Shown here: positions 42,826 through 49,864 of the stretch, in pieces
Layout of the letters: each line of letters starts with the position of its first letter
Numbering within the stretch: the stretch's first letter is position 1
NCBI GenBank assembly: GCA_028684915.1
Contig: JAQUEZ010000026.1
Coordinates: 1 to 49,864 of the forward strand
From: Desulfobulbus sp.
GTDB taxonomy: Bacteria > Desulfobacterota > Desulfobulbia > Desulfobulbales > Desulfobulbaceae
Direction of reading: 5' to 3'
Length of the DNA stretch: 49,864 bases
The notes under the pieces: model-generated
The model's database searches: none
What the model was told of the DNA's origin: nothing
What the model saw: the letters and a program-made list of their open reading frames with translations, nothing else
Translations under genes and position numbers: made by a program

Positions 42826-42924
42826 AGGTATCGATTTCCGGCAGATAGGACCGGGATTGGTTATTGCCGCTTTCTGCCTAATCGAATGAGCGGTTTTACG
42901 AGTTTAGTTTGAACGGAGAATATA

Positions 42925-43278
42925 ATGCCTCGTGTAACTCGCGGTTTTAAAGCACGCCGCAGAAGAAATAAAGTTTTAAGTCTGGCCAAAGGGTTTCGTG
43001 GCGGCAAGCATCGCTTGTTCAGAACAGCTGCTGAGGCTGTTGATCGCGCCCTGTGCTACGCATACCGTGACCGTCGTGTCAAAAAACGGGAATTCCGTGC
43101 CCTGTGGATCAACCGCATCAGTGCGGCTGCCAAACAGAATGGAGTCAACTACAGCCGCCTGATCAATGGCATGAGCAAAAATGCGATCGAACTCGACCGT
43201 AAAGTGCTCTCCAATCTGGCCATTGTCGATCCCAATGCCTTCACTGCAGTGGTGAAAGCTTCCGGACTGGCTTCCTGA
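42925..43278 (+). CDS. rplT: Ribosomal protein bL20
   Basis: A 117-residue protein starting [20 protein letters not shown] and containing the 23S-binding segments [19 protein letters not shown] and [28 protein letters not shown] precedes the ATG. bL20 is a known autorepressor of rpmI-rplT in other bacteria; no obvious pseudoknot was worked out here. It lies 18 bases ahead of pheS. Confidence 0.98.
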   Translation: MPRVTRGFKARRRRNKVLSLAKGFRGGKHRLFRTAAEAVDRALCYAYRDRRVKKREFRALWINRISAAAKQNGVNYSRLINGMSKNAIELDRKVLSNLAIVDPNAFTAVVKASGLAS

Positions 43279-43296
43279 TTTTTCACGGACTGTCCT

Positions 43297-44310
43297 ATGG
43301 AAAACGAGCTGCTCAGGCTCAAGCAAGAAGCCGGCGAGGCTCTGGAGAAAATCAAGGATGCAACAAACCTTGAGGCTTTCCGGATCCAATTCCTTGGTCG
43401 TAAAGGGGGACTGCTTACCGGTGTAATGCGGCAGCTGAAATCAGTGGCCGCCGAAGAGCGTCCCCGGCTTGGCCAACTGGCCAATGATATCAAGCAGGCT
43501 GTGGAAGAGCGCTTTGAAGAAATCAAAGTGCAGTTGGGAGCCGGCTCGCCCCAGGCAAATGCCGGGGCAACTGACTACAGCTTGCCTGGTCGATATTTAC
43601 CCTTCGGCAATCTCCACCCTGTGACCCAAGTTATGGAGGAGATCTGCGCGATCTTTGAAGGGCTGGGATTTGCAGTCGCTGAAGGGCCTGATGTTGAGAC
43701 CGATTATTACAACTTCGAGGCGCTCAACATCCCGCCGCATCATCCGGCCCGTGACATGCACGACACCTTTTATGTCACGGATTCGATCCTGCTTCGCACG
43801 CATACATCCCCGATGCAGGCCAGGATTATGGAAAAGCACGACCCACCGTTGCGGTATATCGCACCGGGCAAAGTGTATCGTTGCGACTCCGATATCACAC
43901 ACACACCCATGTTTCATCAGGTGGAAGGCTTTCTGGTAGATAAGGATGTTTCCTTTGCCGACCTTAAAGGAGTTCTGACCGCCTTTACACACAAGATGTT
44001 CGAACGTGAATTGGCCCTTCGATTCCGTCCCAGCTTTTTTCCGTTCACCGAACCTAGTGCCGAGGTGGACATCGCCTGCGTCATTTGTGGCGGTAGCGGT
44101 TGCAGGGTCTGTAAACGAACTGGATGGCTGGAGATCCTCGGCTCTGGTTTGATCGATCCCGAAGTGCTGAAAATGGTCGGGTACGACCCCGATGTCTATT
44201 CGGGATTTGCCTTCGGTCTAGGGGTTGAGCGAATCGCCATGCTCAAGTATGGCATCGACGATATTCGTTTGTATTACGAGAACGATCTCCGGTTTCTTTC
44301 CCAGTTTTAA
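43297..44310 (+). CDS. pheS: Phenylalanyl-tRNA synthetase alpha subunit
   Basis: The 337-residue alpha subunit of the alpha2-beta2 synthetase. It has an N-terminal coiled coil (1-90), motif 1 region [20 protein letters not shown], motif 2 ([26 protein letters not shown]) and motif 3 ([22 protein letters not shown]). [18 protein letters not shown] segment occurs, a Cys pattern frequent in bacterial PheS. The Shine-Dalgarno is weak. It is separated from pheT by 322 bases containing a strong terminator, which is unusual for this gene pair. Confidence 0.97.
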   Translation: MENELLRLKQEAGEALEKIKDATNLEAFRIQFLGRKGGLLTGVMRQLKSVAAEERPRLGQLANDIKQAVEERFEEIKVQLGAGSPQANAGATDYSLPGRYLPFGNLHPVTQVMEEICAIFEGLGFAVAEGPDVETDYYNFEALNIPPHHPARDMHDTFYVTDSILLRTHTSPMQARIMEKHDPPLRYIAPGKVYRCDSDITHTPMFHQVEGFLVDKDVSFADLKGVLTAFTHKMFERELALRFRPSFFPFTEPSAEVDIACVICGGSGCRVCKRTGWLEILGSGLIDPEVLKMVGYDPDVYSGFAFGLGVERIAMLKYGIDDIRLYYENDLRFLSQF

Positions 44311-44395
44311 TATCGTTGTTTTGGTAAAAACGCTTGAGAACGATGGGCGTTGTTTCGCAATTAGCGATATTTGCAACACGTAACCTCGAATCTTA

Positions 44396-44412
44396 CTTTT
44401 ACGAGGCCATCA
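44396..44412 (-). repeat. TGATGG-family repeat, inverted copy in the pheS-pheT spacer
   Basis: On the minus strand this reads TGATGGCCTCGTAAAAG, sharing its first 13 bases with 42459-42471 and its pattern with the palindrome at 16028-16052. Confidence 0.65.
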
Positions 44413-44505
44413 GATTTTAGGCGTATTACGAGGACAAAGATATTCGCCCTCGCTGTGACCTCTGTTCTACAGAGAACACGTGAGTTGAAGGCCGAAAGAG
44501 GTAGA

Positions 44506-44542
44506 CCACACCGGAACAAAGTATCTTCCGGTGTGGTTTTTT
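44506..44542 (+). terminator. Strong Rho-independent terminator between pheS and pheT
   Basis: CCACACCGGAA (44506-44516) pairs perfectly with TTCCGGTGTGG (44526-44536), with a 9-base loop and six Ts after it. A larger outer stem (GAAGGCCG with CGGCCTTC) could form an alternative or extended structure. Confidence 0.88.
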
Positions 44543-44632
44543 CGCTTGCGGCCTTCATCAATTGGTTCGTTCAGTAGGGATTCACCCCCCCACGGTTTAC
44601 ATTACGATAACGCAGTTGCAGGATAGACCGTC

Positions 44633-47080
44633 ATGAAATTCACACTCAGCTGGCTTAATCAGTTTGTTTCCACCCAAGGGTTGACTCCGGCCCAAATTGC
44701 CGACCGCCTGACCATGTTAGGTCTGGAAGTTGATAGCGTTGAGGAATTGTTTGCCGATTTGGCCCCGATCATCATTGCCCGGGTAACCGAGGTTAGCAAA
44801 CACCCGGATGCAGATAAACTGACCATTTGCACCGTTGATACCGGTGAGGAATGCGTTCAAATTGTCTGCGGAGCCCCCAATGTGCGCGCCGGTATGGTAA
44901 CCGCTTTAGCGAAACCGGGCGTTAAGCTCCCTGACGGGACCAAAATCAAAAAATCCAAGGTCCGTGGAGTTGTTTCGGCAGGAATGCTCTGCTCATCGCG
45001 TGAGTTAGGCATTAATAATGATCACGGCGGCATCATGGATCTTAATGATTCGTTGGTAGCCGGTTTGCCGCTGATTGACGCCTTGACCATGCGCGATACC
45101 ATGATTGAGGTCGATCTGACCCCCAACCGTCCTGATTGCGCCAGTGTACGCGGTATTGCCCGCGAAGTCGTCAGTTTTGCCGGTGGACCCTTACAACCGT
45201 TGGTCCCCAGCGTTACCCCTTTGACAGGAAAAAACGTCGACTATCAGGTTGTCATTGACGATGCTGAACTTTGTCCCCGATATACGGCGAGAAAACTGAC
45301 CCAGATCAAAATCGGGCCTTCACCTGAGTGGATGCAGCAGCGGTTAACCGCCGTTGGCATGCGGCCGATCAACAATATCGTTGATATCACCAATTACGTG
45401 ATGTTGGAATCGGGTCAGCCACTGCATGCCTTTGATTTTGAGACCCTGATAGGGAAAAAGATTGTCGTTCGCCAGCCAAAAGCGACCGAGTCTGAAATCA
45501 TCACCTTGGATAGCAACAAACGGCAACTTGATCCGGAAATGCTGCTGATCTGTGATGCCGAACGCCCAGTGGCACTTGCTGGCGTTATGGGTGGACTCGA
45601 AACCGAAATTACCGAAAAAAGCACCACCATTCTTCTTGAGTCGGCCTGCTTCAATCCCGTATCGATACGTCGTACCGCGCGTAAGCTTGGCATTCCTTCC
45701 GAAGCCTCGTACCGCTTTGAACGCGGAGTCGATCCTAATCTTGCTGACAAGGCATTGGAGCGCGCTGTCAATCTAATGGTTGAATATGCGGGCGCGGAAC
45801 CGGAGGCCGACGGACTGGATATCTATCCGGGTAAAAAAGAGTTGATCTGTTTGCAGTTACGTATTGAGCGACTTTGCCGACTACTTGGTATGTCGCTTAG
45901 CCGTGAACAGGTGGCCTCATATCTTGAGAGCATTGAATTTATCGTTCGTCCCTTGGATGAGGGCACGCTTGAGGTGCTTGTTCCCAGTTTCCGCATCGAC
46001 ATCGAGCGAGAAATTGATTTGGTTGAGGAGGTGGCCCGGCTGGTTGGCTATAACGAAATTCCTACTTCCCAGCCTTTTATTCGCATGGATTACCCACAGC
46101 GAGATGCGCTGCGTAGCCTTCGACAGGAAACTGCACGGCTGTTAACCGCTCAGGGCTTCTCCGAGGCAATCAACTACAGTTTCGTCAGCGTGACCCATCT
46201 CAACCTGTGTCGCTTGGCTGAAAACGATTCCAGGCGAAAACTCACCCGTTTGCTTAATCCGCTTACTGAGGAACAGGCGGTCATGCGATCCATGCTTCTG
46301 CCTGGATTACTGGAAAATATTCGACGTAATATCAATTTTCAGCAGCCTGATATTCGTCTTTTTGAAATCGGCAAGACTTTCATCCAGGAAGAGGAGGGCG
46401 TTTTGCCTCTGGAGCGGATGTATCTCTGTGCGGTCCTTTGTGGTCAACGCTACCCTCAGGCTGAATCGCTGCATTTTTCTGCACAGAAAGGCGATTTTTT
46501 CGACATCAAAGGTCTTGCTACGAATCTGCTGCAGGTGTTGAGAGTAGACGAAGGGGAATCTGGAGCCATGTTCCAATATCTCCCGGAGGCTGTTCAACCC
46601 TATTGCGACCCGAATCAGGCGGTAATCCTCAGTCCGCAAAAAACGGTAGTCGGTTCGCTTGGAGCTGTTCATCCCGAAACTTTAAAGGGTTTTGATATCA
46701 AGCAACCAGTTTATTTTTTGGAAATTGATCTTGAGCAGCTCTTGAGCTTGGAAAAAACCCCAAAACAGTTCCGTTCTCTGCCGAAATATCCCACCGTCAA
46801 ACGGGATATAAGCTTGGTCGTTCCCGATGCACTACCAGCCGGTGACCTACTCATGGCCATTCGGCGGCAATCGCAGAAATATCTTGAATCTGCGGAGATC
46901 TTTGATGTATATCGTGGCAAACCTATACAGGCTGGACATAAAAGTGTGGCACTCGGTCTGACTTATCGCTCCGCCACAGCGACCCTTGACGACCAAACCG
47001 TCGACAAAGTCCATCAAAAAATTGTGAATTCATTAATGGCAGATTTTAATGCCCGTTATCGCGAAGGATCCGAAGTATGA
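44633..47080 (+). CDS. pheT: Phenylalanyl-tRNA synthetase beta subunit
   Basis: The 815-residue beta subunit. Domains: N-terminal tRNA-binding EMAP-like fold (about 40-150, with VTEVSKHPDADKLTIC and VRGVVSAGMLCSSRELG), the B3/B4 editing domain (RPINNIVDITNYVMLESGQP, LLESACFNPVSIRRTARKLG), B5, the core (DIEREIDLVEEVARLVGYN) and the C-terminal anticodon-binding FDX-ACB domain (PKYPTVKRDISLV). AGGATAGACCGTC precedes the ATG. Its stop overlaps the start of ihfA (ATGA). Confidence 0.97.
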   Translation: MKFTLSWLNQFVSTQGLTPAQIADRLTMLGLEVDSVEELFADLAPIIIARVTEVSKHPDADKLTICTVDTGEECVQIVCGAPNVRAGMVTALAKPGVKLPDGTKIKKSKVRGVVSAGMLCSSRELGINNDHGGIMDLNDSLVAGLPLIDALTMRDTMIEVDLTPNRPDCASVRGIAREVVSFAGGPLQPLVPSVTPLTGKNVDYQVVIDDAELCPRYTARKLTQIKIGPSPEWMQQRLTAVGMRPINNIVDITNYVMLESGQPLHAFDFETLIGKKIVVRQPKATESEIITLDSNKRQLDPEMLLICDAERPVALAGVMGGLETEITEKSTTILLESACFNPVSIRRTARKLGIPSEASYRFERGVDPNLADKALERAVNLMVEYAGAEPEADGLDIYPGKKELICLQLRIERLCRLLGMSLSREQVASYLESIEFIVRPLDEGTLEVLVPSFRIDIEREIDLVEEVARLVGYNEIPTSQPFIRMDYPQRDALRSLRQETARLLTAQGFSEAINYSFVSVTHLNLCRLAENDSRRKLTRLLNPLTEEQAVMRSMLLPGLLENIRRNINFQQPDIRLFEIGKTFIQEEEGVLPLERMYLCAVLCGQRYPQAESLHFSAQKGDFFDIKGLATNLLQVLRVDEGESGAMFQYLPEAVQPYCDPNQAVILSPQKTVVGSLGAVHPETLKGFDIKQPVYFLEIDLEQLLSLEKTPKQFRSLPKYPTVKRDISLVVPDALPAGDLLMAIRRQSQKYLESAEIFDVYRGKPIQAGHKSVALGLTYRSATATLDDQTVDKVHQKIVNSLMADFNARYREGSEV

Positions 47081-47373
47081 AGAAAAAGAATGTAACTCGC
47101 AAAGAATTGGCCATTTCCGTCAACGAAAAGTTAGGCGTTTCCCAGCGTAACGCAGCTGAGATTGTTGATACGGTATTTGCCACCATGAAAAATACCATGG
47201 TGGCCGGTGAATCGATCAAACTGGTCCAGTTCGGGACCCTGACCGTGCGCGATAAGTCCCCTCGACGCGGCCGTAATCCTCGGACCGGAGAATCCATGAC
47301 GATTACCAAACGGCAGATGGTCTCTTTTCGCCCAAGCAAACGTTTGCGTGAGCGTCTCAACACCGATGAATAA
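47077..47373 (+). CDS. ihfA: Integration host factor alpha subunit
   Basis: A 98-residue HU/IHF-family DNA-bending protein. It begins MKKKNVTRKELAISVNEKLG, with NAAEIVDTVFATMK, the beta-arm segment FGTLTVRDKSPRRGRNPRTG and the closing VSFRPSKRLRERLN. Placement directly after pheT (4-base overlap) is the typical ihfA context. IHF is the usual architectural partner of sigma-54 promoters and of tyrosine integrases, both suggested in this window. The beta partner is not present here. Confidence 0.95.
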   Translation: MKKKNVTRKELAISVNEKLGVSQRNAAEIVDTVFATMKNTMVAGESIKLVQFGTLTVRDKSPRRGRNPRTGESMTITKRQMVSFRPSKRLRERLNTDE

Positions 47374-47444
47374 TGGTAAGGTTATCTAATTCGGATAAGA
47401 ACTCTTTTGAGTATAGGGTAGGGGAATGAGGTGAGGCGAAACTG

Positions 47445-47840
47445 ATGGCTCCGGATTTCTCCCAGATACCGGATAAAGTGTATTTCCGGATCGGTGAGGT
47501 TAGTGAACTCGTGGGGGTTGAAACCCACGTGCTCAGGTACTGGGAGTCGGAATTCGCCTTAATTAAGCCCCACCGCGGTAAATCAAAACAACGGTTATAT
47601 CGCCATAAAGACGTACAAACCCTGCTAGTGATCAAAGATCTACTTCATAAGCAGGGCTACACTATTTCCGGAGCCATAAGGTTCCTGAAACAGGCGCAGA
47701 GATCGCATGATGGGCTGGGCAACTTAAGCGATGAACATGGGTATGTTCAAACGCAAACTGCCGACATAATCCAGCAAATTAAACAGGAATTGAGGGCAGT
47801 TTTACAACAACTTGGAGATGGAAAGATTCCAAGCGGTTAA
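47445..47840 (+). CDS. MerR-family transcriptional regulator
   Basis: A 131-residue regulator. Residues 13-80 are the MerR winged helix: YFRIGEVSELVGVETHVLRYWE, then KSKQRLYRHKDVQTLLVIKDLL. The typical dimerising coiled coil follows, with HKQGYTISGAIRFLKQ. No C-terminal Cys metal site is visible, so it is not a MerR/ZntR-type metal sensor. Such genes often follow ihfA in proteobacteria. GAGGTGAGGCGAAACTG precedes the ATG. The target is unknown. Confidence 0.92.
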   Translation: MAPDFSQIPDKVYFRIGEVSELVGVETHVLRYWESEFALIKPHRGKSKQRLYRHKDVQTLLVIKDLLHKQGYTISGAIRFLKQAQRSHDGLGNLSDEHGYVQTQTADIIQQIKQELRAVLQQLGDGKIPSG

Positions 47841-47846
47841 AATGGG

Positions 47847-47876
47847 TTGACAGGTAAGGCCTTTCAGTGCTAAATA
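47847..47876 (+). promoter_or_regulatory. Sigma-70 promoter of tRNA-Pro
   Basis: TTGACA (47847-47852) and TAAATA (47871-47876) with an 18-base spacer. Transcription would start near 47883, about 8 bases before the tRNA. Confidence 0.7.
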
Positions 47877-47890
47877 CAGCCCACATTTTT

Positions 47891-47967
47891 CGGAACGTAG
47901 CGCAGCCTGGTAGCGCACCTGAATGGGGTTCAGGGGGCCGGAGGTTCAAATCCTCTCGTTCCGACCA
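47891..47967 (+). tRNA. tRNA-Pro (GGG)
   Basis: Acceptor CGGAACG/CGTTCCG, anticodon stem CCTGA/TCAGG with loop ATGGGGT (anticodon GGG), T-loop TTCAAAT, discriminator A and encoded CCA. An integrase gene lies 213 bases downstream, so the 3' end is a likely attachment site. Confidence 0.96.
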
Positions 47968-47975
47968 GTAAAATC

Positions 47976-48017
47976 AAGGGGTTAGATGCTTTTTTGAGCG
48001 TCTAACCCCTTTTTTTT
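47976..48017 (+). terminator. Terminator after tRNA-Pro
   Basis: AAGGGGTTAGA (47976-47986) pairs with TCTAACCCCTT (48001-48011), followed by Ts. It is a typical strong Rho-independent terminator. Confidence 0.9.
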
Positions 48018-48080
48018 GTGCATAATCCTGTGTTTTCAATGCTTCCAGCCGTTTTCTCTCCTTAATATACCGTTTTTATT

Positions 48081-48177
48081 CAAATTAATTTGAGGTTGCA
48101 CTCATTTTTAATCGTTGTATATCGTTGTTTATCGTCGTGTGTTTTGGAAAATTTACACAAAAAATTACACAAAAAAA
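48081..48177 (+). repeat. Palindrome and tandem repeats upstream of the integrase gene
   Basis: CAAATTAATTTG (48081-48092) is a perfect palindrome. Three consecutive decamers ATCGTTGTAT, ATCGTTGTTT and ATCGTCGTGT run 48111-48140. Two exact 12-base copies of TTACACAAAAAA run 48153-48176. These could be integrase arm sites or excisionase/operator sites. Confidence 0.7.
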
Positions 48178-48180
48178 TTC

Positions 48181-49224
48181 ATGGCAACGATACAGACTTG
48201 GAAAACAAAATACGGCATCAGCTATCGGGCTTCTGTCTACGTAAAAGGAAGAAGGGAAAGCGCGACTTTTGACAGTAAGGCAAAGGCACTTTTTTGGGCT
48301 GAAGAAACAGAAGCCTTGCTTCGTGCAGGTGAACCGCTCCCTGGAGAACTGCCTGCCAATGATATGCGGTTCAATGAGGCGGTGGAAAAATACACCATGG
48401 CGGTGGCGCCGAGAAAAAAGCGCAACACCCAACGGCTGGATCAGGAAATCGGTGGACGGCTTATCCACTACTTTGAAGGGAAGTCCTTACAAACCATCAC
48501 CTCAAAAGATATTGCGTCTTATCGTGACTACCGCCTGCAGCAGGTAGGCCCCAGCTCAGTCATCCAGGATATGTCTTTCCTTACCTGCATGTACCGCATG
48601 GCCAGGGTCGAATGGGGGCTGGATGTCAATGATCCTGGCGCGGAAGTTCGCCGCCCCTCTGCGCCGAAAAACAGACTTTCCCTTCTTACCCCGAAGCAAA
48701 TCGACACCTTGCTCGATTTCTGCTGCATTTCAAAATCCGAAAAACTCTACTGCTACGTGCTTCTTCTTTTACACACAGCCATGCGGCCCTCCGAAGGCGC
48801 CGGGCTGCGATGGGATCAGGTTCTACTTGAACAGGGGATGATCGATCTCACAGAGACCAAAACGGACCCAAGGCGCGTTCCTATGACGAAAACGATACGC
48901 AAGATGTTCGAGGCGATGCAAGCAGCAGGGAAGGGTGAAAATGGCTGTGTGTTTCTGCCGTCCGGTCAAGAAGGTCGTGATCAACCCCATCGCTACTTCC
49001 GGCGCTCATTTGATAACGCCTGCAGATATGCTGGGATTTCGAATTTTACCCTGTACGGCTTGCGCCATTCGGCGGCAAGCTATCTGATTATGCATGGGGT
49101 CGATATTCGGACTGTCGCCGAAATCATGGGGCACAAGAATATCAGCCAGACCATGAAGTACACCCACTTTCTCGATGATCATAAGCTAAACGCTATCGGG
49201 GCGATTGATAATCTTGGGCGGTAA
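48181..49224 (+). CDS. int: Tyrosine recombinase (phage/island integrase)
   Basis: A 347-residue integrase from the ATG at 48181. A TTG at 48115 would add 22 residues encoded by the tandem repeats. The N-terminal part (1-65) is an arm-binding-like domain and residues about 70-155 a core-binding SAM-like domain. The catalytic domain has Arg in HTAMRPSEGAGL, HxxR in LYGLRHSAASYL, His in IMGHKNISQT and the nucleophile Tyr in MKYTHFLDD. Lying directly after tRNA-Pro, it probably integrates an island or prophage at that tRNA. No Shine-Dalgarno is evident. The island continues past the window edge. Confidence 0.94.
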   Translation: MATIQTWKTKYGISYRASVYVKGRRESATFDSKAKALFWAEETEALLRAGEPLPGELPANDMRFNEAVEKYTMAVAPRKKRNTQRLDQEIGGRLIHYFEGKSLQTITSKDIASYRDYRLQQVGPSSVIQDMSFLTCMYRMARVEWGLDVNDPGAEVRRPSAPKNRLSLLTPKQIDTLLDFCCISKSEKLYCYVLLLLHTAMRPSEGAGLRWDQVLLEQGMIDLTETKTDPRRVPMTKTIRKMFEAMQAAGKGENGCVFLPSGQEGRDQPHRYFRRSFDNACRYAGISNFTLYGLRHSAASYLIMHGVDIRTVAEIMGHKNISQTMKYTHFLDDHKLNAIGAIDNLGR

Positions 49225-49491
49225 AAAAACAATAAATATATCAGATAGCTGTTACATGCTTACGGTATTGACGGTTATTGGTGCAAACTATCGGCAAGCA
49301 TGATAGTGAAACTTGATGAAGAACCCTCTACGAGTCCCAATCCTCGCTATCACCAGCGCCCGAAGCGCATCGTTGCCGGCAGCGGGTTCTAGAAAGTAAC
49401 AAGTTGTTAAGCCTGGCTTAATAACTGCGTTCGACGGTATGAAATACTCGGTCAAACCTTACAATCCTGAGTCAACTCGTGGGTTCACCGC
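49225..49491. promoter_or_regulatory. int-hsdR spacer with an operator-like palindrome
   Basis: This 267-base spacer contains an 11-bp inverted repeat GTTGTTAAGCC-T-GGCTTAATAAC at 49403-49425 (one G-T pair), about 67 bases before the hsdR-like start. A one-base centre suggests a protein-binding operator rather than an RNA hairpin. Nothing else is recognisable. Confidence 0.5.
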
Positions 49492-49815
49492 ATGAACAAA
49501 AAATCACTCACTGAAGCGGACATCCGCACTAAGTTCATCACGCCTGCCCTTGCCAAGGACAAGAGGGGAACTTGGGATGTCATGACCCAAATCCTTGAAG
49601 AACACTACTTCACTAAGGGGCGAGTGATTGTCCGTGGCCAAACCGTTCATCGTGGTGAAGCGAAGAAAGCCGACTACATCCTTTTTTTCAAACCGAATAT
49701 TCCCCTCGCCGTCATTGAGGCCAAGGATAATAATCACGCCTATGGCCACAAAATTCAGTTGGGCCTCGTAATATCAACATGTTACGAAAGCAGGTCGCGC
49801 CATACTTTGTCATGA
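49492..49815 (+). pseudogene. hsdR: 5' fragment of a type I restriction R subunit (hsdR)
   Basis: The first about 85 residues follow the HsdR N-terminal nuclease domain closely: MNKKSLTEADIRTKFITPAL, QILEEHYFTKGRVIVRG, GEAKKADYILFFKPN and AVIEAKDNNHAYGHK, with the nuclease Asp and ExK residues visible. After about residue 88, where the family continues with a QALEYAE-type segment, the sequence becomes unrelated and stops at 49815. A full HsdR has roughly 800-1100 residues, so this is a truncated remnant, probably cut by an insertion or recombination near 49755. The remaining window is open in other frames, but I recognise nothing there. Confidence 0.8.
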
Positions 49816-49864
49816 TTCCCTTTGGATTCATTGGACACACTAGCTTCTTACCGTCATGGCCAAG

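Larger units (their letters stand above)
44311..44632. other. Long pheS-pheT intergenic region
   Basis: A 322-base spacer. It holds an inverted copy of the TGATGG-family repeat (44396-44412) and a strong terminator (44506-44542). Outer complementary arms GAAGGCCG and CGGCCTTC flank that terminator. No credible reading frame was found. It may encode a small RNA or act as an attenuator for pheT. Confidence 0.5.

Noticed and set aside
44371..44577. 68-codon reading frame, possible Phe leader peptide of pheT
   Set aside because: No run of Phe codons, no ribosome site, and it reads through the terminator hairpin.
1..49864. CRISPR array or retron
   Set aside because: No regularly spaced repeats, cas-like genes or reverse transcriptase were seen.

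Overview
The window looks like chromosomal DNA of an anaerobic, sensory-rich Desulfobacterota (deltaproteobacterial) organism, most likely Desulfobulbales-like. This is inferred from a superoxide-reductase-family protein, a hemerythrin, a di-heme peroxidase, many two-component and c-di-GMP proteins, and mid-range GC. No 16S rRNA gene is present, so the taxonomy is only inference.

Left arm (352-18289, all on the minus strand). In transcription order: a PAS-GGDEF-EAL protein, a soluble MCP with a C-terminal Cache-like domain, a Tat-exported superoxide reductase homologue ending at a strong terminator, then a long chemotaxis operon. The operon encodes a soluble MCP-like coiled-coil protein, hemerythrin, CheY, a STAS protein, CheA, CheW, a membrane MCP ending in a CheR-tether-like pentapeptide, CheR, a REC-Hpt protein, a single-domain response regulator, CheD, CheB and a J-domain protein. 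CheA and the J-domain protein both carry MshEN-like 24-residue repeats, a fold that binds c-di-GMP in other proteins. Sigma-54-like -24/-12 elements lie ahead of the GGDEF-EAL gene and of the che operon.

Middle (18966-32056, plus strand). A six-helix hybrid histidine kinase is translationally coupled to an NtrC-type regulator whose C-terminal HTH is cut short. It is followed by a sigma-54-like promoter, a 74-residue protein resembling NHLP-clan (Os1348/Franean1_4349-type) RiPP-precursor-like proteins, a dCache-HAMP-PAS-GGDEF-EAL protein, a dCache MCP and a second large hybrid kinase. With the HDOD-GGDEF protein at 37.7-39.3 kb, the window encodes three diguanylate cyclase or phosphodiesterase proteins with intact motifs.

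Then, on the minus strand, come a DUF2339/DUF3999 membrane-protein pair, a di-heme cytochrome c peroxidase and the HDOD-GGDEF protein. A housekeeping translation block follows on the plus strand: tRNA-Val(GAC), thrS, infC (with an AUU start), rpmI, rplT, pheS, pheT, ihfA and a MerR-type regulator. It is interrupted by a small dispersed repeat family and by terminators directly before thrS and between pheS and pheT.

Right end: tRNA-Pro(GGG) with its terminator, followed by a tyrosine-recombinase integrase with tandem repeats upstream and a broken 5' fragment of a type I restriction gene (hsdR). This is the classic start of an integrated island that runs beyond the window.
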